Made by a program: the position numbers and the translations under genes. The notes under the pieces were generated by a model that worked only from the letters and a program-made list of their open reading frames with translations, was not told the DNA's origin and did not search any database. A stretch of DNA of 64,000 bases, from contig NZ_PZZZ01000006.1 of NCBI RefSeq assembly GCF_003046475.1, positions 287,540 through 351,539 of the forward strand. Direction: 5' to 3'. Shown here one piece after another: positions 43,173-51,477 of the stretch (within the stretch, counting starts at the first letter, position 1; the number at the start of each line of letters is the position of its first letter). This DNA is from Mycoplana dimorpha (GTDB lineage Bacteria; Pseudomonadota; Alphaproteobacteria; Rhizobiales; Rhizobiaceae).

Positions 43173-43945
43173 CTGGATTCCCTGAATTTATACGAGAGGA
43201 GGACGCCAAGGGCCGACAGCACGATGAGGATCGCGGCGACGGCGGCCGTGGCCGGGTCGAGGTTGGTTCGCACCTGGTTCCAGATCATGATCGGAACGGT
43301 GCGGGTCTGGGCATCGGCGAGGAAGAGCGCGATCACGACCTCATCCCATGAGGTGATGAAGGCGAACACCGCGCCCGACAGCACGCCGGGCATGATCAGC
43401 GGCAGCGTGACGCGCCGGAAGGTGAACCAGTGGCCCGCCCCAAGCCCGAGGCTGGCCGGCACCAGCGATGGGTTCACCATTCGCGAGCTCGCCAGCACCG
43501 AGACGACGACGAACGGGATCGCCAGCACCGTATGGGCGAAGACCAGTCCGAGCCGGGTGGCGACCAGTCCCCATCCGGAGAAGACCATGTACATGCCGAC
43601 CGCAAGCACGATCACAGGCGTGACCATCGGGCTGAGCAGCAGGCCCATGACTATGGGCTTGCCGGGGAAGCGGTTGGCGTGCAGCGCGAGCGCCGCCGCC
43701 GTCCCGATGACGGTGGCGAGGATCGCTGCGGCAAAGGCGACGACAAGGCTGTTCATCAGCGCGGCCTGCCAGTCCGGCGCGCCGATCACCTTGCCATACC
43801 ATTCCATCGTGAAGCCGACGGGGGGGAACTCGAGCGTCGACGTCGTCGTGAACGACATCGGAACGATGATCAGCGTCGGCAACAGCAGGAACAGCGCCGT
43901 CAGGCTGACCACCACCCAGAAGAAAATACGTCTCAGCTTGTCCAT
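43169..43945 (-). CDS. ABC transporter permease, PotC type
   Basis: 258 residues with six predicted membrane helices. The usual EAA loop is not well conserved; the equivalent stretch is VPASLGLGAGHWFTFRRVTLPLIMPG. It is the second permease of the importer, one base after the preceding permease gene, and overlaps the ATPase gene. Confidence 0.9.
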   Translation of the reverse strand: MDKLRRIFFWVVVSLTALFLLLPTLIIVPMSFTTTSTLEFPPVGFTMEWYGKVIGAPDWQAALMNSLVVAFAAAILATVIGTAAALALHANRFPGKPIVMGLLLSPMVTPVIVLAVGMYMVFSGWGLVATRLGLVFAHTVLAIPFVVVSVLASSRMVNPSLVPASLGLGAGHWFTFRRVTLPLIMPGVLSGAVFAFITSWDEVVIALFLADAQTRTVPIMIWNQVRTNLDPATAAVAAILIVLSALGVLLSYKFRESR

Positions 43946-43946
43946 G

Positions 43947-44837
43947 TCACGCCTCCCCGGTCCGGCGGCCGCGCATTTGCAGGGCGGCCCGCACCGCGCC
44001 GAACAGGCCGAATGCGATGGCCGTCAGCACCATGAGGACGACTGCGAGGGCGGCGCCGAGGCCGAAGTTCAGTTGCTCGTTGAACTGTCCGGCGATCATC
44101 TGGGCGATCATCATGTCGCGCGGGCTGCCGAGCAGGGCGGGGGTAATGTAGAAGCCCAGTGCCAGGGTGAACGCCAGGATGGCAGAGGCCATGACGCCCG
44201 GCAGCGACAGCGGGAAGTAGACGCGCGCGAACCCTCGCAGCCAGCTCGCGCCGCAGATGGACGAGGCCTCCATCAGCCGGAGATCGATCTTCTTCATGAC
44301 GGTGTAGAGCGGCAGAACCGCGTAGGGCAGGAGGATATGCACCATCCCGATGATCACGCCAAACGGCGTGCGGATAAGCCGAAGCGGCCTGTCGATCAAC
44401 CCGGTGGCGATCAGGAAGTCGTTGACCAGGCCGCTGTTCTGGAGCAACACGACCCAAGAGAAACTGCGCAGCAGGAGGCTCACCCAGAAAGGAATGAGCA
44501 AGGCGATCGTCAGGACGAGCAGCACCGCCCGTCCCCCGTGCGCCATGGCGTATGCATAAGGATAGGCGATTGCGACCGTAACGACGGTTACGATGAGCGA
44601 AACCCGGAACGTCTCGCCGATGACCCGCAGGAAGACCGGTGTCGTGAAGATCTGATGGTAGTACTCGAGGCTGCCGTCGGGCAGCGAGATCGCCACGAGC
44701 TTCAACAGCGGAAACACGAAGAACAGGGCGAGGAACAGGACGGACGGGACGATCAGCCAGAACGCCGGCGGCAACCGGAAGCCCCGCGATGATCCCGCCT
44801 TCACGGGCACGCTGCGATCGTTAGTTGTTGCGGTCAT
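43947..44837 (-). CDS. ABC transporter permease, PotB type
   Basis: 296 residues from the ATG at 44837. A cytoplasmic N-terminus of about 25 residues is followed by six membrane helices; the coupling loop is MEASSICGASWLRGFARVYFPLSLPG. It is first of the two permeases, separated from the receptor gene by a strong hairpin. An upstream in-frame start would cross that region and is not needed. Confidence 0.9.
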   Translation of the reverse strand: MTATTNDRSVPVKAGSSRGFRLPPAFWLIVPSVLFLALFFVFPLLKLVAISLPDGSLEYYHQIFTTPVFLRVIGETFRVSLIVTVVTVAIAYPYAYAMAHGGRAVLLVLTIALLIPFWVSLLLRSFSWVVLLQNSGLVNDFLIATGLIDRPLRLIRTPFGVIIGMVHILLPYAVLPLYTVMKKIDLRLMEASSICGASWLRGFARVYFPLSLPGVMASAILAFTLALGFYITPALLGSPRDMMIAQMIAGQFNEQLNFGLGAALAVVLMVLTAIAFGLFGAVRAALQMRGRRTGEA

Positions 44838-44866
44838 CGTAATTCCGAACGAAATATTGGGATGGA

Positions 44867-44890
44867 GCCCGCCTGCCAATGCAGGCGGGC
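44867..44890 (-). other. Intercistronic hairpin between receptor and permease genes
   Basis: Perfect 10-base stem GCCCGCCTGC / GCAGGCGGGC with a CAAT loop, 16 bases after the solute-receptor stop codon and 30 bases before the permease start. Such hairpins protect the receptor mRNA or partly terminate, giving more receptor than membrane subunits. Confidence 0.65.
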
Positions 44891-44906
44891 CACTTTCCGT
44901 GACGGC

Positions 44907-45917
44907 TTACTGGAGAAGCCACTCCTGGAAGCGGAGATCGACCTTCGCGCCGTTCTCAGCCCACCACTCGGCGTCCATGAGAATGCGGGTGTCGAGATGG
45001 TCGGTGGGCAGGTTGCCCTTGAACTTGGCGTCAACCGAATCGACGGCGTGCTTGTTCGACGGACCATACGGCATGTACTTGGTGAACTCGATCTGCTGGG
45101 CCGGCTCGGTGAAGAAGCTGATCGCCTTCATGGCGGCTTCCTTGTTCTTGGTGCCCTTAGGGACCACCCAGTAGCCGGTCTGCGACGTCCAGTTCGTCCA
45201 GTCGATCTTCACGCCCTTCTCGCCGACGCTGAGCGCGCGCGAGACCCAGACGAGAGCCATGCTCGCCTCGCCGCTGGCGAGCAGTTGCTCGGACTGCGAG
45301 CCGCTTTCCCACCAGACGAGGTCGTCCTTGATCCTGTCGAGCTTCTTGAGCGCCCGTTCGACGTCGATCGGATAGAGGTCCTCCGGCTTCACGCCGTCTG
45401 CGATGAGGGCGGCTTCGAAGATGCCCGAGGCCGAATACTTCCATACGGCGCGCAGTCCCGGAAACTTCTCGGTATCGAAGAAGTCGGCAAAGCCGTTCGG
45501 TGCCTCTCCGCCGTACTCGTTGGCATTGTACGCCAATACCGTGGCCTCGATGTCCGAAGCGACACGATAAGTGCCGGCCGCGCCTTCAATGAACTTCGAC
45601 TTGTCGACGATCGAGTAGTCGATCGGCTCGAGCCACTGCGCGTCCGCGTCGAGGCCGAAGCTGTCGTCGGTCAGCATAAGGTCGAGCGTGACGTTGCCGG
45701 TTTCGACCATCGCCTTGAGCTTGGCGTTGCTCGAGGAGCTGTCCTCGACGATCTTGATGCCAGGATTCTGCGCCATGAAAGGCTGGAAATAGGACTTCGA
45801 CTGGGCCTCCTGGTATCCGCCGCCGTAGCTGGAGATCGTCAGGGTCGTTTCGGCAGCATTGGCCGCAGTGCTCGTAAGGAGCGCTGCCACGGCCGTTATT
45901 GCTAAGGTCTTACGCAT
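44907..45917 (-). CDS. ABC transporter solute-binding protein, PotD type
   Basis: 336 residues with a Sec signal peptide (LAITAVAALLTSTAANA, cleavage near residue 22). The mature protein starts TLTISSYGGGYQEAQ, typical of class-E receptors of the putrescine/spermidine and opine-like groups. GGTGGGAACC lies upstream of the ATG. It follows the RidA gene by 50 bases. The ligand is presumably the substrate of the amine dehydrogenase encoded downstream. Confidence 0.9.
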   Translation of the reverse strand: MRKTLAITAVAALLTSTAANAAETTLTISSYGGGYQEAQSKSYFQPFMAQNPGIKIVEDSSSSNAKLKAMVETGNVTLDLMLTDDSFGLDADAQWLEPIDYSIVDKSKFIEGAAGTYRVASDIEATVLAYNANEYGGEAPNGFADFFDTEKFPGLRAVWKYSASGIFEAALIADGVKPEDLYPIDVERALKKLDRIKDDLVWWESGSQSEQLLASGEASMALVWVSRALSVGEKGVKIDWTNWTSQTGYWVVPKGTKNKEAAMKAISFFTEPAQQIEFTKYMPYGPSNKHAVDSVDAKFKGNLPTDHLDTRILMDAEWWAENGAKVDLRFQEWLLQ

Positions 45918-45967
45918 TTTTGGTTCCCACCCTTGTAGTATCGAGTTGATGGTTGTTGATCGTGCTT

Positions 45968-46327
45968 TCAGGATTCGATTGCGGCTTGCACCGCGATCTC
46001 GACGAGGATGTTCTCGGCGGCCAGATTGGCCTCGACCGTCGCTCTCGCCGGCAATGCGTCCGCGGGGATCCAGTCCTCCCAGACCTTGTTCATGGCCGCG
46101 AAATCCGCGACGGCATGCTTCAGCCAGATCTGTGCGAACAGGATCTTCGACTTGTCCGTGCCGGCCTTGGCGAGCAGTTCGTCGATCCGCGCGAGCACCT
46201 GGGCCGTCTGCCCGGCGACGTCCTGGTCGCGGTCTGCCGGCACCTGGCCCGTGACATAGGCGATCCCGTTATGGACGAGCACGTGGCTGAGGCGCTTTCC
46301 ATTGGGTTCGAAACGTTGGATCGGCAT
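45968..46327 (-). CDS. RidA-family enamine/imine deaminase
   Basis: 119 residues from the ATG at 46327, with AGGAGGAAAC upstream. The conserved arginine that binds the substrate carboxylate is in PARATVEAN, and the GQVP and YVTGQ stretches match the family. RidA proteins hydrolyse reactive imines or enamines formed by amino acid oxidases and PLP enzymes. That fits a unit with two FAD amine oxidoreductases and a PLP lyase nearby. Confidence 0.9.
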   Translation of the reverse strand: MPIQRFEPNGKRLSHVLVHNGIAYVTGQVPADRDQDVAGQTAQVLARIDELLAKAGTDKSKILFAQIWLKHAVADFAAMNKVWEDWIPADALPARATVEANLAAENILVEIAVQAAIES

Positions 46328-46368
46328 GTTTCCTCCTGAGAATATTGTCGATCGTTGTGGTTTGTTCT

Positions 46369-47202
46369 TCAGCGCGCCTGGGGTTTCAGTCCCTTGGCCG
46401 CGCTTGATACCGCCCGGGCCGCGTTGACGAGCTGCGGAGCAAGCTCCGCGATTACGTCCTCCGGGCGCCAGCGGCTGGAGGGCACGGAAATGTTGATCGC
46501 CGCGAGCGGCTGCCCGTCCGCATTGACGACACACGCGCCGACGGCGATGTCGCCGACATAGATTTCCTCGGTGATCAGGGAAAACCCGTCGGTACGCGCG
46601 CGCCGCAGCAGCGCCAGCAGCTGTTCAGGGTCCGTCACCGTATGCGCCGTATATGCCACCCGATTGGACCGCTCTATATAAGACATGGCGGCTTCGGTCG
46701 GGAGGGCGGAGAGGTAGGCGCGTCCGGCCGCCGTGCAGTACATCGGCAGGCGCTGCCCGATCGGGACATGGATCGGCATTTCCTTGTGGCTGGTGAAGCG
46801 CGCCACATAGACCATGTCCGTGCCCCAGGGCTCGAGCAGGTTGCAGCTCTCGCCCGTCTGCCGGTTCAGCTGCTGGACGAAGGGATTGGCCCGCTCGATC
46901 AACTCTGCCGTCTGCAGGTACCCGGTGCCGATCTCCAGCGACTTGACCGTCAGCCGGTAGCGCTTGGAACCGCCCTCGCGCGCCAGATAGCCCATTGCCT
47001 CGAGCGTGAACACCGAGCGCTGGATCGTGCTCTTGTTCAAGCCGGTGGCTTCGGCCAGTTCGAGCAGGTTCATCGCGGGTCGGGACGGACCGAATGCCGT
47101 CAACACCGACAGGCCCTTGGCAAGCGCGGTAACGTAGAGTGGCGACTCTTCGGCGTCCGGCGTCGTCACCGATCGCATCAGGTTGGACGGATCTGCGCTC
47201 AT
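46369..47202 (-). CDS. IclR-family transcriptional regulator
   Basis: 277 residues from the ATG at 47202, with GGGAAGGAAAT upstream. The winged helix is at about 24-85 (LLELAEATGLNKSTIQRSVFTLEAMGYL). The IclR effector domain is at about 95-270. It lies between the FAD oxidase gene and the ridA/transporter genes on one strand and is the likely local regulator. A 12-base inverted repeat flanking a promoter upstream of the oxidase gene is the candidate target. Confidence 0.9.
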   Translation of the reverse strand: MSADPSNLMRSVTTPDAEESPLYVTALAKGLSVLTAFGPSRPAMNLLELAEATGLNKSTIQRSVFTLEAMGYLAREGGSKRYRLTVKSLEIGTGYLQTAELIERANPFVQQLNRQTGESCNLLEPWGTDMVYVARFTSHKEMPIHVPIGQRLPMYCTAAGRAYLSALPTEAAMSYIERSNRVAYTAHTVTDPEQLLALLRRARTDGFSLITEEIYVGDIAVGACVVNADGQPLAAINISVPSSRWRPEDVIAELAPQLVNAARAVSSAAKGLKPQAR

Positions 47203-47317
47203 GAGATTTCCTTCCCTGCCGGCACTCCGAACGACCTGCCGCATGGCAGCGCCCGCGGGCCTCCAAAGTCCGAACCTGCGTATCCTGAGAGCATTTGCGT
47301 CACCTTCCGCATGAACG

Positions 47318-48676
47318 TCACCCTGCCCTTTTCGCTTCGCGGGCGTCCTTGGCATGCAGCCAGCGATACGCCATCCACTGGCCGAGCCGCAGGAAGGAGG
47401 CGAACGGATAGCGTCCGGGCTGACTCGTGAGGAAGGACGCGGCCGTTTCGTACGGGCGGCCAGCCGCCATCATCGCAAGCTTGGTACCCATATGGATCGA
47501 GCACGAGACGCCGCTGCCCGCATAGCCACCCGCCGTGAACACGTCACCCGCTCCCGGCACCTTGTAGCAGAATGGCAGTGAATTGCGGGTGACGGCGACC
47601 CAGCCGCCCCACCAGTGCTCGACGCCGATCCCGCCAATCGCCGGAAACTTCCTCACCATCGCGTCATAGAGATACTGACGATGGCGGGGGGCCGAAGCAT
47701 CGGCCCCTGAGATCGCGCTGCGGCCACCGAACAGCATGCGGTTGTCCGGCAGGCGGCGATAGTAGAAGAGCAGCTCGCGGGTATCGAACATGCACTTGCC
47801 GGACGGGAGGCTCGCCGCCACCTGCGCGTCACTCATTGGAGCCGTGACGATGATCTGCGAATGCACGGGCAGAACGCGCGCGGCAAGCCGCGGGTGCAGC
47901 CGGGACGAGGTATAGCCGTTCGTCGCCACGATGACGCGCCGGGCACGGATGGTGCCGGTCGGCGTCACCAGACGGTGCACCCCGCCCTCGTCGATCCACT
48001 GCGTCACCGGAGAATTCGTATGGATGCGGGCCCCGTGGCCGCGCGCCATGCGATGCAGGCCGCGCGCCAGCGCGAGCGGATTCAGCGAGAACCCGTCAGG
48101 CAGGTACAGGGCGCCGTTGCTCTCGGGGCCCTCATGGATGCCGCGCAAGTCGCTGGCCTCGACATAGCGGGCCGGGTAGCCGAGAACCGTGTTGTAAAGC
48201 TCCTCCTCGCGCCGAAGCGAGTCGGCGTGGGGGCCGAAGGTGGCCACCTTGTAGACCCCATCGGGCTGCTTGGCGCACTCGATTTCTCCATCCGCGATCA
48301 AGCCGCGCACGGTATCGAGACCCTGCCTGAGCTCCTGGAAATAAGCGCGGGCGACGTCGGCGCCATAGGTCTTGACAAGTCGCGACCAGGGAACGCGACC
48401 GCCAGAAATCCGGGCAAAGCTCCCGTTGCGGCCGCTGCAGCCCCACGACGACGACCGCGCCTCCAGGACAGTCGCCTTGATGCCATGGTCGCGAGCGAGA
48501 GCGAGCGCCGCCGACAGTCCCGTATAGCCGCCCCCGATGATCGCGACGTCGACGTCTGCATCTCCGGCCACCGGCCCGTCGTCGTCAGGTGCCACCGCCC
48601 CGCTCAGCTTCAACCAATAGGAATCCGGGTCGGGCTGGTTTTGGTCGGGAAAGGGATGAACGAGAGGATCATACAT
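47318..48676 (-). CDS. FAD-dependent oxidoreductase, PuuB/OoxB-like (DAO family)
   Basis: 452 residues. The FAD site VAIIGGGYTGLSAALALA is near 44-61; SSSWGCSGRNGSF matches the gamma-glutamylputrescine oxidase-like branch, and the C-terminal GGYAGSGVSCSIHMGTKLA closes the FAD fold. It probably oxidises a secondary or terminal amine and releases an aldehyde plus H2O2 or reduced carrier. It is the first gene of the minus-strand unit. The start at 48676 lies just after a promoter with symmetric flanking repeats. Confidence 0.87.
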   Translation of the reverse strand: MYDPLVHPFPDQNQPDPDSYWLKLSGAVAPDDDGPVAGDADVDVAIIGGGYTGLSAALALARDHGIKATVLEARSSSWGCSGRNGSFARISGGRVPWSRLVKTYGADVARAYFQELRQGLDTVRGLIADGEIECAKQPDGVYKVATFGPHADSLRREEELYNTVLGYPARYVEASDLRGIHEGPESNGALYLPDGFSLNPLALARGLHRMARGHGARIHTNSPVTQWIDEGGVHRLVTPTGTIRARRVIVATNGYTSSRLHPRLAARVLPVHSQIIVTAPMSDAQVAASLPSGKCMFDTRELLFYYRRLPDNRMLFGGRSAISGADASAPRHRQYLYDAMVRKFPAIGGIGVEHWWGGWVAVTRNSLPFCYKVPGAGDVFTAGGYAGSGVSCSIHMGTKLAMMAAGRPYETAASFLTSQPGRYPFASFLRLGQWMAYRWLHAKDAREAKRAG

Positions 48677-49238
48677 GCGCCGCCTGCTATCGCCATGCGA
48701 TATCTGTTTATCGATCCCGATATATGATGTTCATATTTCCGATTTGTCAATATCGCATGGCTCGGTTGCGCACAGCGGTGCTCTGCCCGGCCTCGGTTCC
48801 CCCTACAGGGACGAACCCACCGCAGCGTCTAACCGAGATCGATTCTGAAATGCCGTTGGCTGTCAGGCTCCCGGTTGCCGCAGGAGATCCTGGACCTGCG
48901 CGCAAAGCAGGCACGCAAGGCTCAAGAGCGATGCGTCTTCCCGCACCGCATTCATCGATATGCTTGGAAAGCCGAGTTCGTGGCCTGATCAATCCCACCT
49001 GAGCGGAAGAAATGACCGAGATCCCTTCGCGTTATCTGCCAGGGTGGTGGTCGATCATGCACCACCTTTGGTGCTGGCGGCGCGCTGCTGACCGGCTTTC
49101 TGGCTCCGCTCCGTTGATCGATCTGCGGCAGGCCGCGCTGCCTCACGTAAGCGGCCCCGGGGGCATCGCCCTTTACCGGCTGCCTGACCGATCACGGGCG
49201 GCTCAGCCCAAAAGTTCTTCGGCGCGGTCGAGAACCCG
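48677..49238. other. Gene-poor gap upstream of the FAD oxidase gene
   Basis: 562 bases. The first 90 hold the promoter/operator described separately. The rest, up to the end of the ammonia-lyase gene, shows no coding region with a ribosome site or recognisable product on either strand and no clear RNA. GC is lower near 48700-48760. Confidence 0.45.
48692..48761 (-). promoter_or_regulatory. Promoter flanked by a perfect 12-base inverted repeat
   Basis: Arms GCCATGCGATAT (48692-48703) and ATATCGCATGGC (48750-48761) are 58 bases apart centre to centre. Between them, reading on the minus strand, is a perfect -35 TTGACA (48750-48745) abutting the distal arm, followed 17-18 bases later by a poor -10 (TCATAT/CATATA). 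The proximal arm falls between the start point and the ribosome site of the FAD oxidase gene. The layout suits repression by a looping regulator, IclR being the candidate. Confidence 0.55.
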
Positions 49239-50450
49239 TCACGCCACGATCTGCTGTCCGCTCCGTGCTGCGACGGCGGCGGGCGGAAGCCCGACGATTT
49301 CCTCGTATTTGCCGGGATCGGTCGCCCCTTCCGTGTTGATCAGGAAGACGCGCGAACGGCTGTCCAGCCCAAGGGCGGCGCGGATGGCTGGATCAGCGGC
49401 GGCGCGCATCAGTCCGGCAAGGCCGACGCCACCGCTCTCGCCGGCAACCACCGCCGGATCGCCGGAGAGCGGATCGGCAAGCTGCCGCATCGCCGCGACG
49501 GCATCCGCCTCGTCGACGGTCATGAAGGCATCGGCGACGCGGGACAGGATACGCCAGGCGACCAGAGAGGGCTCGTAGCACTCGAGCATGGCCATCACTG
49601 TGGGCTCCCCATGCGCGACCGTTACCGGACGACCGGCTCGGGCGCTCTCGAAAAGGCAAGCCGCCCGGGCCGGATCGACGACGGTGAAGACCGGCCGGGC
49701 CGGGCCGAACTCCAGCGCCAGATGACCGGCGACGGCCGCGGCGATGCCGCCCACGCCCGCCTGCACGAAGACATGGGTCGGTGGCTCGGGCAGGTCTCGC
49801 AGGGCCTCGCGGACGAGCGCGGTATAACCCTGCATGACGAGGCTCGGAATGCGCTCGTAGCCTGGCCAGGACGTGTCCGAGACGATCGTCCAGCCCTTCT
49901 CCGCCGCGACCCGTGCCGCCTCGCGGACCGAATCGTCATAGGTGCCTTCCACGCGCACCATGTCCGCGCCGAAGCGGGCGATGGCGGCGACCCGTTCGTC
50001 GCTGACGCCGGAATGCACGAAAATCGCCGCCCGCGCCCCGACCAGTTGGGCGCCCTGCGCCACCGACCGGCCATGGTTGCCGTCCGTGGCGCAGGCGACC
50101 GTCATGCCCTGCGCCACCGCCCTCACCTCTGGCGTAGACAGCTCGGCGATGTCGACCGCACGGCCGAGGCGCCGGCCGGCCTCCTCCAGCACGAGCCGGA
50201 TCACCGCATAGGCGCCGCCAAGCGCCTTGAAGCTGCCGAGCCCGAGCCGGTGGCCCTCGTCCTTGACGTGGATCGCGCCGATGCCGAGCCTTTCGGCCAG
50301 CCCCGGCAATGCAACGAGCGGTGTCTGTGCATGATTGTCGCGGAAAGAGAGATGCCGCTCCACCTCCGCTGCGGCTTCCCGGCCAAGCGCCTCCGCATCG
50401 CGCGGATCGAGCGCCGAGCGGTAGTCGGTGTGGGTATTTCTCAAGAACAT
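49239..50450 (-). CDS. 2,3-diaminopropionate ammonia-lyase-like PLP enzyme
   Basis: 403 residues from the ATG at 50450, preceded by GAGAGG. PLP fold type II: Lys75 in GLGSFKALGG binds the cofactor, DGNHGRSVAQGA and the glycine loop QAGVGGIAAAVAG hold its phosphate. Family members convert 2,3-diaminopropionate to pyruvate and ammonia; relatives act on serine/threonine. Substrate not proven here. Upstream starts are in frame but add nothing family-like. It stands alone, on the same strand as the amine catabolic unit. Confidence 0.85.
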   Translation of the reverse strand: MFLRNTHTDYRSALDPRDAEALGREAAAEVERHLSFRDNHAQTPLVALPGLAERLGIGAIHVKDEGHRLGLGSFKALGGAYAVIRLVLEEAGRRLGRAVDIAELSTPEVRAVAQGMTVACATDGNHGRSVAQGAQLVGARAAIFVHSGVSDERVAAIARFGADMVRVEGTYDDSVREAARVAAEKGWTIVSDTSWPGYERIPSLVMQGYTALVREALRDLPEPPTHVFVQAGVGGIAAAVAGHLALEFGPARPVFTVVDPARAACLFESARAGRPVTVAHGEPTVMAMLECYEPSLVAWRILSRVADAFMTVDEADAVAAMRQLADPLSGDPAVVAGESGGVGLAGLMRAAADPAIRAALGLDSRSRVFLINTEGATDPGKYEEIVGLPPAAVAARSGQQIVA

Positions 50451-50698
50451 GGCGGCCTCTCGTTTTCCTTGAACGATATAACCGGAAAAATAGGCTGATA
50501 CTGCCGACTTCTTGCAAGTTTGTTTCATCCGGAGCCGACCAGTACCGCGCGGGCCCGGCGCAACGGGGCACGGCCCGGTGGACCGGCCGGCCGCAAATTG
50601 CCCCAAGGGTAGCCAGTCGTAAAAGAATCTATTCATATATGGAGCCGAGAACGATTACCGTCACATGGCATTCACATCGGCTACATGAGGGGCAAGAC

Positions 50699-51421
50699 GT
50701 GGCGAAAGACGAAACGCTCGACCGTCGCATCCAGGAGGAGATCGAAGGTCGCATCGTTTCCGGCGACTGGCCGCCGGGCTATCGCATTCCCTTCGAGGTC
50801 GACCTTGCCGCGCAATACGGCTGCTCGCGCATGACCGTCAACAAGGTGCTGACCCGGCTGGCCTCGGCGGGCCTGCTCGAACGGCGCAGGCGCTCGGGAA
50901 CGGTGGTGACGCGCCCGGTCGCGCAATCGGCAGTGCTGGAGATCCACGACATCGAGTCGGAGGTCAAGAGCCTGAACCTCCCCTACGACTACCAGTTGGT
51001 GCGGCGCGTCCAACGGAAGTTCCGCGCCGCCGACGCCGCGCGGCTGGCGCTTCCGCCGTCCGCCTCGATCCTCGAGCTTCATTGCATCCATCTGGCCGGC
51101 CGCAAGCCCTTCTGCCACGAGGACCGCATCATCAATCTTGACGCCGTTCCGGACGCCGCCGAGGTCGACTTTACCGGCACCGCGCCGGGTCCCTGGCTGA
51201 TCAACCAGGTCCCCTGGAGCACCGCCGAGCACCTGATCAGGGCCGTGGCAGCCGGCGAGGACCAGGCCAAGGCGCTTGAGATCGCGCCGGGCACCGCCTG
51301 CCTCGTGGTCGAGCGGCGCACCTGGAACGACATCGGGATGATCACCCATGTGCGGCTGACCTACCCCGGCGACAGGCATGCGCTGGTCGCACAGTTCTCG
51401 CCGCAGGGCGCCAGGGCCTGA
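50699..51421 (+). CDS. hutC: Histidine utilization repressor
   Basis: 240 residues from the GTG at 50699, chosen for GAGGGG seven bases upstream; an ATG at 50639 is in frame but lacks a ribosome site. The GntR winged helix is at about 8-75 (YGCSRMTVNKVLTRLASAGLLERRR) and the UTRA ligand domain at about 95-235. It represses hut genes and is released by urocanate. It is convergent with the aminotransferase gene, and its likely operator lies between hutF and hutI. Confidence 0.9.
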   Translation: MAKDETLDRRIQEEIEGRIVSGDWPPGYRIPFEVDLAAQYGCSRMTVNKVLTRLASAGLLERRRRSGTVVTRPVAQSAVLEIHDIESEVKSLNLPYDYQLVRRVQRKFRAADAARLALPPSASILELHCIHLAGRKPFCHEDRIINLDAVPDAAEVDFTGTAPGPWLINQVPWSTAEHLIRAVAAGEDQAKALEIAPGTACLVVERRTWNDIGMITHVRLTYPGDRHALVAQFSPQGARA

Positions 51422-51423
51422 TA

Positions 51424-51458
51424 CCAACCTGCACCGACATTGGCCCGCTGCAGGTTGG
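51424..51458. terminator. Hairpin between hutC and the aminotransferase gene
   Basis: Perfect 9-base stem CCAACCTGC / GCAGGTTGG with a 17-base loop, starting just after the hutC stop and 20 bases from the convergent aminotransferase stop. It probably terminates both. Confidence 0.5.
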
Positions 51459-51477
51459 CACGGAGATCTCGCTTCCG

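Noticed and set aside
42123-44792. Open frame of 889 codons on the plus strand opposite the PotA/PotC/PotB genes
   Set aside because: It is an antisense shadow. The opposite strand has intact Walker motifs and permease loops with overlapping start/stop codons.
48952-49146. Short frames in the gap before the ammonia-lyase stop as genes
   Set aside because: They have no ribosome sites, no start context and no recognisable sequence. They look like random open frames in GC-rich DNA.
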